Assembly: GCF_041260155.1 (NCBI RefSeq)
Contig: NC_091932.1
Span: forward strand, 42,048,125 to 42,112,124
Length of the DNA: 64,000 nucleotides
Direction: 5' to 3'
Source of the DNA: Ptychodera flava
Lineage: Eukaryota; Hemichordata; Enteropneusta; Ptychoderidae
This document shows positions 15,195 through 45,900 of this stretch, in pieces. Within the stretch, counting starts at the first letter, position 1. Each line of letters begins with the position of its first letter. The position numbers and the translations under genes were made by a program. Below the pieces are notes generated by a model. The model saw only the letters and a program-made list of their open reading frames with translations, did no database searches and was not told the origin of the DNA.

Positions 15195-18041
15195 TTAGAC
15201 TTTGGGCTTGACTCGATTGAAACAAATCCCATACGTCTCGTGATTGCGGTGAGATCAAAAATGTAGAGTTGTAATCACAGAAATGGCGGGAAGGTTCAGG
15301 TGGATGTACATATTCACCTTCTACACGTCGTTACTTACAGAATAGTTGAGCTTGCGATTTGCATCATTCGCTTGAATCCAAGGGACCATATCTATAAGTT
15401 GTTCCCATAGCAACTAAGAGCGCAAGACAACACAGTCTTTGCTTGAAAACGTCAAACCGTCTTGACTGCTTAAACATATTGAGGGGTAAATCCATTATTT
15501 ATGATGTACAGTGTGAGTAAATAGCTGTATAATTTGAATTTAAATAGATGGATGGTTAGAGCAAAGTGCACCACGCATAAGGAACAATTTTGATGCAACT
15601 GAGAATAGTGAAGGGAAATAGAGTATAGCGGATATTAACATTTACACCTAATCTTGTCGGGATGCATGACTTAGTTTTCCAGGGAATCTGTCAATCCTCG
15701 GGTATTGAGACAAGAATGGTCCCGCCTAAACAAAATAACAATTCGTGGAAGGCTAGGATGTTGGAGAAGCCATCTGAGCACATTGTCCTAGTTTACGAAT
15801 GGATTTCAGGGCAGTTCACTGTGTAAACATTTTCAAAAATCACTTTCCCATAGGCCTATATTTTTTGAAGCTGCTAGCCGCGTTTCTAGCTGCAGAATTC
15901 GTTTTTGATTAGAAACTTGCTTTGCATCATGCACTAAGGTCGACTGTAAGATTATGTCGTGTATGGGTCTCTGCCAACTCGCCGGCCTTGGGTCGAAGTT
16001 AGCGGAGACCAAGACAGAACAATCTTCCAGTCTAGTGTTAAGGGTGTATCTTGGATTGCTATGCAGGTTTCATAGTTTAGTATTCTTATCTAAGCAAATA
16101 GTATTTTCGCCGATAATTCTAACAGCCTCTTACATTAATTAATAAAGTGCCAATCGCTCCACTCACAATTCTACAGTATCTTCCCAGTTGACAAATTTTG
16201 ACTTCAAAATGACATTTTTTAAATAGAAGTTTACAGAATCATCATTCTATTGGTGGTTTCTTGTTTTGCGATGCAAAGTTAGACGCTTTAAATAAAATTC
16301 TTTGTTTGCCGTCCGCGTGCCGGTAGGTTTTCAGAGAAAATTAAGAAACCAACACAATGTTAACACTATCAGAAATGAAAACATTAATTTTCCTAAAGAA
16401 ACCAAATAACAGAACTTATGTTAATACACTTGTGTTTTCTATCTGTGTTTATTTTTGCCCCTGGCTGGCTGGTAGGTTTTTCAAAACTCAAAGGACGGCA
16501 AACACAGACTTTTCTGTAAATGGCCTTAGGTCAAAAAACTTGGTATGTACATTCTGTGCTGGCAAATATAAATGGTTTTTAAACAGAATAGCCTGTTCTA
16601 GTCAAGGAACGATGACTTTGTGATGGCATTTCTTACACATAAATTCGATCTCCTCTTTAAGCAGTACTGGTAATGAACTGAAATGGTCATTTAGCACAGA
16701 AAAATATTCCGAACTTAACAAGATCCTTTTGTCTATTCTATCATCCTACCCAGGCAGTCATCCGTCCACCCTCCTCTCCATTCATCCGTTCATTTTAATT
16801 TCCTTGTCTTAAAATTTCTCTTCCTGTCATCAGAACTGTGCCGTTTTTCAAGAGTGAAAAGATATCGTAAGCAAGGTTTGTATGGTCGAAGATGATGACT
16901 CTCAGAAGCGGTGATGCCGAACTACATAAATTGCTAAGCAACGGTTGCTAGGGGAAAGTTTAATGTCCATGAAAATGCAATTTACTTTGGTAAATTTTAT
17001 TCGTAAGCACGGTACCGTAATGAAACACGGACTATACAGATGTGTTGTGAGAGACCATGTATTGATGGCGTCTTTGCAATGCCCGGGCCGTTTATTAAGT
17101 GATAACATTTTGTTCTGGTCAAAATGCCCAGAAACCTACAAAAGTTTACACGCTGAATACCCTTCTACTTCCCCTGAACTGAGATCGGAACGACAAATTT
17201 AAATCCGATGAAACTGTTTTAGAACAGCAAACCCATTGTATACTTCCTCCGAATTTGAACAGACTTTCTGCCAAATGTAAAAGAAAAAAAACAGAGAGGA
17301 ATTTTCAGAGACCCGCGATATGATTTGTCAGAGGACTGTCTCTAAACTTCGACCAAATTTCACACCGACCGAATGTAAATGTACCGTTGATGTATCATAG
17401 GAATCGAATTGTGCGTAGAAATCTAGAATAGTTGCGCGCTCGTTGTAAAGCTGACAAATCAGTAAAACTGCATGATGGCATTGCGGACGAATGAATTAAA
17501 TAAATGTTCATTGTCATTGTCATGACTGTGATATTTGCAAAGTGTCCATTGCAGTGGTGTTTGTAACAAGCCACATTTACATATAGATCATGGCGATGTC
17601 TGTGTCAGTTTGGTAAATGTTTTTCAGTGATCAGTGAACTTAAAGACCACAAAGAATTCATATTTACTCAAAGAGACACAAGAGGTGTATGGTAGAATTA
17701 TTCAGGTTTCCTTTGACGCCTTAAACTTAACGGCGCCACTCAGAACCGTAAGAGAATTTCGGTGAACTAAAGTCAACGTAGTATGGCATATATCACCGCA
17801 ATGTATTCCGCAATTTTCTTTCCTAAAAGAACGTTGAAAAATCTGACGCCTTTCAGAAGTGCAAATGGCGAAGTTTGCTTTCATTGGTGACCTCAGGCTC
17901 TGTGGATCCGACCTACGGTAGAATTCAATTTTTTTTTGCCAAGGAGACCACACTACAAACGTATATTCTAAAGTACTTCTTATACAAGCTATTTACAGTG
18001 AATTGAAGGAGTTGGTGTCGGAGAAAGTATTACGATTGCAC
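15195..18041. other. Stretch without recognised genes
   Basis: I found no motif-bearing exon. An 11-bp inverted pair GTTTGCCGTCC/GGACGGCAAAC (16304 and 16491) is the only structure seen. Confidence 0.45.
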
Positions 18042-18394
18042 TTAAGGTAGCACGCGCCTCGAAAGTGAAAGACTTTAACTTTTGCTCAAACTCTCCAGAA
18101 TGTTACTTTCAACCATTTTCTTAAAAAATTAACAAAAAATATAGGGGTTGCTGTGTAAAGTTGGAAACTAGCGAAACAAATTACTGGTACCCAACATTTA
18201 GCGATGTTTGAAATAAAAATGGCCGCCATTCTTGTGATATAAAGCTCTATGGGGAAAACTAAATTTTTGATTTTGAAAAATTAAGACAGTAAAAGTTTTC
18301 GTTTCTTCAAGAGCTTTACAAGTGGTAGATCAGAAAAGAATTGTAGAATTTTGAGAGAGTCCGACTATCCGCCCCGAAGCGCGTTCTACCTTAA
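18042..18394 (+). mobile_element. TTAA-type MITE, family 1, copy 2 (best ends)
   Basis: It starts TTAAGGTAGCACGCGCCTCG and ends GCGCGTTCTACCTTAA. The two ends are inverted repeats, and TTAA is intact on both sides. The internal AAAATGGCCGCC is conserved. This copy best defines the family. Confidence 0.9.
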
Positions 18395-18929
18395 TAAAAC
18401 CAAGCATTCGAAAAGCTTTACTGTGGAGACATGCGCAGAAAACTCCAATCGCTAGAAAAGATCACCCCTAGATCAACTCTTTCTAGTTGGCGGTTGTTTA
18501 TATGGGTAGTGGAATGTAATAATGTCTTTAGTTGTAAAAGAGATGACTGAACACTGAATAGAAAATAGAGGAACAAGCGGTATGCCGAAGCCGTGGTCCT
18601 CAACAGTTTCATCTCTAAGCATTATTCCGGTGTATTTTGATTAAAAAGGGAAATGATAATATCCTAATGCCAGTGCAGTGCATACGTGTTGGAAACACGT
18701 ACATATGACGTCAACTCCTATACAAGTAGAGTGAGTGTGAACAGTTCACTGACGCAAAGCGGTTTTCTATGTATAGCTTCAACAAAAGTTATTCAAGACG
18801 AGGAAGTAGAAAAATTCGAACACAAACAATAGGGACTCAAGCCCGTTGAGCCTGGGCTGTCAACGATGTCATGATTCTATGCAAGCTCTTTTGTATAATG
18901 GCCGGTGTTTTCTTCATAACCTATCCATT
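18395..18929. other. Stretch without recognised genes
   Basis: I see nothing here beyond short shadow frames. Confidence 0.4.
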
Positions 18930-19560
18930 TTTGATTGTCAACTTCTCGGATACTCTTACCTGTAATAATTATATTTGAAGAAAATGAAACTGGAGTAGTC
19001 TTCAACGATATTACTGCATGTCATGACTAAATACTGTCAGCTGTGAAATGATATATGAGAGGATGTGTTTCCCTTGTTTGAATTCGACTTTATTATTCTG
19101 CGTAAGATCAGAGCGTGAGAACTACAAGTTCCGCGTGTTGTGCATTGTGTCAGATTTCAGAGAGTGCGTCTTTGATCGATTTGATTTCTTTTAAAATCGA
19201 CGAATCAATGCTGAAAATCAACGTCTTCGCCTTCTTGACTCGCGTCATCATTGCAGTCCATGTATGCAACCGCGTATACAAGTATTCTTCTCTGCACGTT
19301 TTTGAAACATGACACTTAATCTTACCCATTCATGTCAATGGTTTATCCCAATACCTCGCTACAGGCGCAGGCCCACCACTGAAATTTCGAATAAGGTGGC
19401 GATTCGATTGCCAAGATAAATGTTCCTGAAGCAAAGGATCTCCTTGGAAACTGGAGACTTTTTGCGTGCTGTCATAGAAACAAGGCGAACTGATTGTCAC
19501 GGATAATCACTTTCAACGCTATTCAAGCTGCCTATAGAGGTATTTATGTTGTGTAAACAT
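18930..19560 (+). repeat. Gene A upstream block, homologous to the gene B upstream block
   Basis: Recurring pieces include TAATTATATTTG, GAAAATGAAAC and GATGTGTTTCC, in the same order as at 42062-42720. This is the promoter side of the duplication that made the WSC/PAN array. The position matching the X-box of B and C is degenerate here (19468-19481). Confidence 0.7.
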
Positions 19561-19607
19561 TCGCTTGAATGTACATAATCTGACGATATTTCACTGAGCC
19601 CAGGGTG

Positions 19608-19615
19608 TATAAAGG
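19608..19615 (+). promoter_or_regulatory. Possible TATA box of gene A
   Basis: TATAAAGG lies about 144 nt upstream of the gene A start codon, which would put transcription start near 19640. The match is by motif only. Gene C has a similar GTGTATAAAG, but not at the same spacing. Confidence 0.35.
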
Positions 19616-19758
19616 CAAGAAAGTCCGCTGTCTGTGACATCATGAAGCAAAGTAACTCCAGTACGATTCATACATTGCATTTCAAAGTTTCAATTGACTG
19701 TTGAATTAGCAGTTTGCAGAAATAATTTGTGCACATATCTGTCTGCGATTCAAATGAA

Positions 19759-38109
<18,351 letters not shown>

Positions 38110-38605
38110 AAAAACGGAACAGCTGTCTTGGTAGAACTCACTACCGCAGTTAAGTGTCTTCTTGAGTAAGATCTGTACTCAACGCAGTGGAGGTTTTACA
38201 GAATTCATAACTAGGGCCAATGAAACATTTTAGCCGCTTCTACATATCACCATGTTTAACTTGAAGTTGGGCCACCTTGATTAGTCAATCGCGCTTTGAT
38301 CTGCAAAATCGGACTATATACGCGTCCGAGACTCCAGGCCGAGCGAAGGCATGAACTCTACACATCCTCAATGTTGGTAGAATGCTCGGTACTTGTGTCA
38401 GCAATCTCTTGCCGTTGTGTCCTAACTTCAGTACTTCCATGGCAAAAATTAAGTGTTAAGCCAATATTACCTGTCTTTCATAAAATTCAAATTTCTTCGA
38501 ATGCATTTTCTGTGACAGTATTTGTTTCCACATTTGGCTTATCCTTGGATCTATTTCTGGGACCCAAGCACGCTTCTAGTGCACCCCTGATATCAAAGCA
38601 AAGCG

Positions 38606-38611
38606 AATAAA
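38606..38611 (+). terminator. Candidate polyadenylation signal of gene A
   Basis: This is the first AATAAA after the gene A stop, about 500 nt downstream. Gene B has one at a similar distance. Confidence 0.35.
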
Positions 38612-38949
38612 GATAATTATCGGGAAATTTGATGGACAGTAATTTTTTGAATGTGAATCAGCGATAATATTGAGGGCGGGTTATCTATACGCCTAATGTG
38701 GTATGAGAGATATTTTCACTAAAAGTGTTGCAGTGATTCCGTCGGTTCAGGTAAAGTAAGATTTAGGAAGCCTTCAGAAATTACAGAGGATGGGCCTGGG
38801 AAATTGGAGAGGGGTCACTTTTTACAAAACCTCTAAAACCTGCCTTAGAGAAAGGGTCGTGTTTTGTGTGATATTTCCTGAATAGGAAAACACCAATGTC
38901 AATGATGACAATGATGATAGATCTTCCAGCAATACCAGTGAAAGTTAAG

Positions 38950-39027
38950 ACGATGGTGGTGATGATGATGATGATGATGATGATGATAATGATGATGATG
39001 ATGATGATGATTATGATGATGATGATG
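38950..39027 (+). repeat. (GAT)n microsatellite
   Basis: About 75 bp of GAT units with a few AAT/TAT interruptions. Confidence 0.95.
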
Positions 39028-42000
39028 GTGACATTATTCTCCATGTACCGAATAGGTAGTGCTAATGACACGGTCTGCATTGTTGAGAGTGACACAGAAT
39101 GTAGTCATACCATTACTAACAATAGTGACAGTGCAGTGTTTTGCCCAGAGTGCGTTCTTGCGTCTTTTGACGCAAAATTAGCAACAATGTCCCGCAAAAA
39201 TACCGGACATGGGTCACAGGGACGCACTAAAATCAGGGCTAGAATTGTAAGTCCAACGTCCACAGACAGACTACACTTTTAGCTATTTAATTAATTACAC
39301 ACTTGATAGCCCGTACAGTTATTGCTTCTCTATTGAGAAAATGAAACATTTAAAATTTAGTCTATTGTTTTCGTCACAATGTAAACACTTTTGAAAAATC
39401 AGTTAGTCTGTTACAGTCTACGATTCATGGTATGAGCAAGGCGATGTGCGTCCACTCGGCCCTGCAGCCTTGGCGACAAAAATCAAATGCCGGGCCACGT
39501 ACGATCCCGATAACCACAATGATTTCGGAAGCGGAAGGCTAACTTTTCACAAAGCAAATTTTATTGACCAACAACTTGAAATGAAACGTTTACATGTAAA
39601 TATATGCTAGTACAGTGAAGAACGGAGAATCAAATTTTCAGTCACTATACTAGCCCGGGCACATGGCATCACACGGAATTGACTGCACGTGTATTTGGTG
39701 TACTCATGACTTCATCTAAAAATATCATCAACCCCCCCATTTTTTGTTAAAACACTATATCCCTGACTTTCAAAGTAGTAATTTGCCTTAAATTTCCCCA
39801 GAAGAAGTCTCATAAAACTCTCCGATCGTCTGCAAGCCAGCCCACCTAAGAGATCGAGGTCACGCTGAATTCTTTATATAGTCAAGACCCCCTAGCTCGA
39901 TTGTAGCTGATCTTAGCAAGGACCACCTAGCTTGTCAAAACAGCGTTATGGCTATGTGTTATTGCTATCATAATGATCAAGGAGTTTTCCCACATATTTG
40001 TTTTCAAACTATATTTTTGCAATTTTCAGGGAAAAATGTCAGTCATTGGAGCAATTATAAAAAAGAAGAGAACTTTATAGCAGTAATAAAAAACCCAGGT
40101 TACAATGTGCATCAAACTATTGTCTTCAACCACTTCTAGTTCTGGAGTCATAAGTGTAATGAAACATTCGTCTTTATTTCTGTTAAACACATGTAATGCA
40201 GGATCCCCGTAAAAGAAAAATGCGCATGAAATTGATTTTATCATGATGATGTCTTTTTTACTATTCAAAACTGTAAATATAACCAGTTAAAATGACTTTG
40301 TCACAAACCATTATAGGAGACGTCCAGCCATCTTAATTTTACAATGAATGTATGTATTGATGATATCAATTTTTTGATGGAAAACAACAGCCCTACATGT
40401 TTACAATACCTTTCTGCCTTGGTGACTTGACTTTGCTTTGCGTTCTTCGCTCACACATTGATCCCCATTGTAACTTAGTTTCCCCCTATTTTAACAATCA
40501 TGGGACACTGTGTCCCACCTTTACAATTCCTGGGCAAAACACTGGTAACAGTGATGCTAAGATGGCTAAGATATTACAGATATGTTTCAAGTTACACGGT
40601 CAGGTAGTGTTTGAATAACATGGACATTACGCTTTCAGTATTGAACAGTAAGATTGATCTCATACATAAGAAAATATTACAGCTTTATTATAATATTTTG
40701 TTATCTGTTAGTCACCGAATTCAACTGGTAAACAACATATGACATTGACATTTTTGACGAGAAATTAATTACTAATTTTCAAATATCCCTAGATATTGGG
40801 TCGTAATATGAAATGTTACTATATTATATGGCTTCATATCTACTGTATGGCTTCATATCGGGAATGCAAAAATCTCCCCGAAGATTTGATAATATTTTTG
40901 ATAAACAAAGTGAAAAAGGTACACCACCTTTGAAAAGAACCCACGTTTCTATCCTATATAATATGTACTATACATTGTGTACACATGTTATTGCTGTCTA
41001 CCAAGCTTTAAATAAACTACATAGTACCTAAAAGTATATACATTATGGATAGCTCAAAATTAACGTATACAGGAAACTGATTCTGCATCCTGTATTCTAT
41101 CATTGTCATACAAAATATCGAAACGACAATCGTTTTAACTGCTGCATTAAAATGAATGCATCCATCTCGTCTTCCAGACTAATGGATAAAAAAGTCAAAT
41201 ATCAAACAATAGAATTATAATATGCCTCGTAAATCATTATCCTTCCTCGAAACAATTGTTTCCCTTTATAATGAATATTTCGATTGTAAGAATACAATTT
41301 TGACATTTGACAGATTGTTTCAGCGTTGGTCCTAGAGCAATAAAAATACATCAAATCATGCTGAGTCGATTACTATTACGGACAAGACACACTGCGCAGG
41401 AAAAAGGCTCTATCCATTACCTGAATTTGATAATTGTGACATTTGTAGACTTCGTACCTACCGTCAGAGTGATCCTTGAGATATGTCTCGCCTTACCTGC
41501 AAGAAGATATTAGAAAAACTATCATTCGGTAGGCCTATATTATATCTTTGTTGATTTAGTAGTCTTTTAAACTTGGTCCAAGTTTGTGAATCTAAATCAA
41601 TGAATAAAATATAACAGAGTGAACGCGACTGTTTTCCTCTTTCTGACTGCCCTGTAGTTCCATAGTAACTTTACTGGCCATTACGTTCACTTCACGCATG
41701 CGCAAATCCACTACCTAGATGTTGACCACAAAAGGGTTAAGGGAAGGCGGCTCAGGATCGTCTTGCGTAATCTCAGTCAAAAAATTTCAAAAAAAAAATA
41801 ACATTAATGCAATAAACCTAGCCTTTCTGAAGTGATTTTATATAACACGATCACCAACTTGAATCAAGTCTAGTTCTCGGTTTATCGTTTATTTTTGTTT
41901 ACTAATTCACTTTTGTAAGAAACCTCCCAACACAGAACTACTCTTTATTGGCAGATAAAGTCTTTCGTCTTTTTCCACCTTTGAACATAACCTGTGCAAT

Positions 42001-42061
42001 TTGATGTGACATTTGACCTTAACTCAGTGACCCTCTTTCCCTACTTCACTTCATTTTCAGC

Positions 42062-42720
42062 AGTCAATAGCACGGATACGCTTACCTCGAATAATTATAT
42101 TTGTAGAAAATGAAACCCAAGTACATTTGAACGGTATTATTCCACTTCATAACTGAATATAGTTATATGCTGAGTGATTTCTGAGTAGATGTGTTTCCGT
42201 GTTCCATTTTGGTCACTGTGTGCGAGCACAATGTCTAAATAGAACGTTTGAATTATAGGTTTCGTGCATAAAGCTTTTTGTCAGATTTTAGTAATTTTAA
42301 TCTCTAACCGAACAAAGCTTTTTTGTTGAAAATTGATGAATCAATTCTGACAGCTAACGTTTGCATTTCCTTGGTACTACTGTTGCAATCGTTTGCATCA
42401 GTAATATATAAATATATATTTCTTCAGAGATCGTTTTAAAAAATCGTTCCTAATCATACCCGTTGGCATTAATGGTTGAGCCCTTAGCTCAGCCACTTAA
42501 GGTAAAGGACGGTTCGATTTTTTTAATGAAGTAATCGCATTGGATGCAAAAGACCCTCTTAGAAATACGTGACACTTTTGACGTTGCCATGACAACAACG
42601 CGCGCTGTTTGTCATCGATAAAGCAGTATCGTATACATTCAGGTTAGGTTGGCCATCAACGCTCTTTCAAAAAGAGGAAAGATATTCAGAAGACACTGAA
42701 ACAATCGTTAAAATGTTCAC
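42062..42720 (+). repeat. Gene B upstream block, homologous to the gene A upstream block
   Basis: It shares TAATTATATTTG, GAAAATGAAACC and GATGTGTTTCC with 18930-19560, in the same order. It contains the X-box-like site at 42583. Confidence 0.7.
42583..42596 (+). promoter_or_regulatory. RFX X-box-like palindrome upstream of gene B
   Basis: GTTGCCATGACAAC lies about 305 bp before the gene B start codon. Gene C has GTTGCCATGGCGAC at nearly the same distance. Confidence 0.5.
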
Positions 42721-42901
42721 GATATGAAAACATTTTACTCTGGTGTTTTACCGCAAGGCAATCCGCTCTACGCAAGGGAAGTCCGATCCAAGGCGATAAA
42801 TACGTACGATGCATTTCCATTTCAAAGCTTCGATTTTCAGCTGAATTTGCTGTTCGATCGATACATCTCTGCAAACACTTGTCAACGACTAAAGAATAGT
42901 G

Positions 42902-42938
42902 ATGAGGATGTCCGTGTTGTGGTACCTGTTACTCAAAG
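42902..42938 (+). CDS. Gene B exon 1 (signal peptide)
   Basis: ATG AGG ATG TCC opens a 12-codon hydrophobic stretch ending CTC AAA G|GTAAGC. Phase 1 fits exon 2. A longer overlapping frame (42724-42942) is in a different phase and is not needed. Confidence 0.8.
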
Positions 42939-45900
42939 GTAAGCGTTTCCTTGATATCTAGTCATCTGCTGAATACATCATACCAGCAAGTCACAAGAAA
43001 ATCGTCCAGGCTTTGCTTGTAAAGCAGTAAAAAAGTCTATCTCGCACAGATTAACTCTAACTCACTAACTCCACCTGACAGTCACAATGCTTGTTCCAAC
43101 AGGATGCAGACTTTGTCCAAAAAACTGTTATCACAGCTGCGAAATGCAATAACTTCCAGGGTGTATCATGGACAGGTGCTGTATTGCTGTTTGAAGCTCG
43201 TTTCCTTAAAGCATAGACAGTCTTCCCCTCCACTGTCTTTGCTTAAAGTAGCAAGTCAATCAGTCAATTTTCACCTCGTTTCTACTAACTTATGCAAAAT
43301 GATATCATTTCGAGATTTATGATTAACAGTTGTGGGCTAATTAAGGTTTAGGTTCAGTATGCCTTCACGACTGATTTTGCAGAAAACAGTTTAAAATCTG
43401 GACACTCTTGTTTTTTAGCATTATGGCAGAATCATTGTAAAAACTAGAACGAAACATAACGTCATAGATCTGTGTCTCAGCTACTTGTGAAATTGAATCC
43501 GTATAATTTGAAATATATGTTTGGGTCTTCTAAAAATTTCCGATGATAATTGGCAAAAATTATTCTGTATAAACTCAATATTTTCTAAAGATGACCAAAC
43601 ACCGAAGATAGTAATGGTACAACCTATTGCCAGCGAATCAGGGGGATTTGAGAATAAATTGACCGTGAAAAGCGATGGGATAAAATAACCTTACAGATCT
43701 TGAGACAGCGGTAACAAGGCTAGAAATGAGCTATGGAAATTTAAAATACAGACAGGCAAGCAGGCAGGCAGAAAGGCAAACAGAGACGGCACTGTGCAAT
43801 GAAGACGAGACATATGTGGACATAACAGAAAGAAGATATACGTGTAGAGAGAGGTAAAAGCGGAGACAGACAGAAAGTCAGAAAAGCAAACAGATAGAGA
43901 CAGAGAATTGGAGAGAGACAGTTGGAGGCAGACACAGACAGACAGAGAGGTACAAATGTGACACACAGGGAGAAGACGTTCCAAGTAATCAGTACTCGTC
44001 GTGAGGCATCATACATTTATCATGTTTGCTCAAAGCGAGAAAATCAACATTAATTTGCGTAAACTACATTAATTGTTGATGTTTATGTATGTAAATCCTG
44101 AGATAATGACTCCTTACCGAAGGAGCAGTTTCATGTATCTCGGATCTGGCCCCGTACACTGTTTATTGCTGCATTTCCCTTTGCTGCCCATCGCTATAAG
44201 GGAATAGCAAAGCCAACAATCAAAGCAATATGTCTGTCCATACTTGATCCTCAGGAAAGGGATTGTGTTTACTGTAAAGAATAATGCCATAACATTACGG
44301 TATCAATATAAATATAAATTATAAATTGCGTCGGCATAGATCAAAAGCTTTGACTCATTGAGATTTTGTATACCCTATTCATTCACTAGAATTTCACCAG
44401 GATACGCGATTTGTAAACACTTATGCATCCGGCATATAATTTTAGAAACGACTGACTCGCTCCCGTAGAAACTAACAAGCTGGAGATGAAATATCGACGA
44501 AAAGGTTAAGATTGATATAAGTAAACTTATTCAACAGTTTGCTTCATGCAAATTTTGGGACCCAGCAAATAAAACGTTTAAATTGTGTTTCGAGTTACAT
44601 TTGATCTACTTTACATATAGCCAGCCAGAATACCCGGTAATCTGCCTACCAACACAGCATCAGGTTCAGAACCACATGATTATCATTTAGACTTCTGATT
44701 TCCCCGGAAGGTAATTTATGGTGAAAGAGAGGACTGTTGATATTTACAATTTCTACTTTGTTTTACAAATACGATATGCTGACGTGTCACCGTTCAGTTT
44801 CACACCTTCAGTTTGTTCAGCACCTCCAATTATTTATCTATGCCTGTATTTAGATATTTCTGTCAGATCACGTGCAGACACGAAACAAGGACAAGCGATT
44901 TGTTCGGAACGTGTCTTTATCCTCATTCAAAGTGAATTAAAACTTATGTATTTAAAATAAATTTATGTCCAGTCCGAAATAACAGAGAAGATAACCAGAG
45001 CAACAGAAACGGAGACAAACTGACAAACAGAAAGAGGCAGAGACAGAGCATTGGAGACAGAAAATTAGAAACAGACAAACAGACAGGCAAAAGGGGGTGC
45101 AAATGTCCTTACTTGCAACATGTTGGAAAATGATTGTGTTTACTATAAAGAGTAATGCCATAACATTACGTTATCGATGTTTTTCTAAATTATAAATTGC
45201 GTCGGTATAGATCAGAGTTATTGCAAAATCAGGTTTTTTGTATATTCATTCGCTAGAATTTCACTAGGATACGCAATTGTAAACACGTATGCATCCGGCC
45301 ATATAATTTTAGAAACGACTGACTCGCAAAATGCTCCCGTAGAAACTAGCAAGCTGGAGATGAAATATCGACGAAAAGGTGAAGATTGATATAGAATAAA
45401 CTTATTCATGAAAGACTGGGACCTAGCAATTAAAACTTTTACATTATAATTCTGTTACACATATTAATTACAAGTACTTGATCGACTTTGCAAAGCCAAC
45501 CGGAATACTCGGTATTTTGCATGCCAACAAAGCCAATGTGAATTTTATTGTTGACAAATAAGTTTATATCGACAGCGAGTTACAATGGACCAGCTGCACA
45601 ACCATTGATTATCATCCAGGTTTGTGTGGATGGTAACTTATGGTGAAAGAGAAGACAGTCAATATTTAGACTTTCCGCTTTCTTTCACAAATACAGTTGA
45701 CATTTACATGCTGACGTGCCATCGTTTGACACTTTGAGTTTGCTCAACACCGCCAATTAGGCCTATTTATATATGCCTGCGTTTGGATATTTCTGTAAGA
45801 TGTATAACGTATAGACATGAAACAAGGACAAGCGATTTGTTCGGAACGTGTCTTTATCGTTATCCAAAGTAGGTGGGAACTTGTGTATTTAAAATAAATT

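Larger units (their letters stand above)
38112..42061. other. Gene A to gene B intergenic region
   Basis: It holds a (GAT)n microsatellite (38950-39027). I saw no gene. Confidence 0.45.

Noticed and set aside
16304-16501. MITE suggested by GTTTGCCGTCC/GGACGGCAAAC
   Set aside because: Only 11 bp pair, there is no flanking duplication, and no second copy is in the window.
43691-44016. Cys/Leu/Ser-rich minus-strand frames
   Set aside because: They are translations of the CAGACAG-rich tract.
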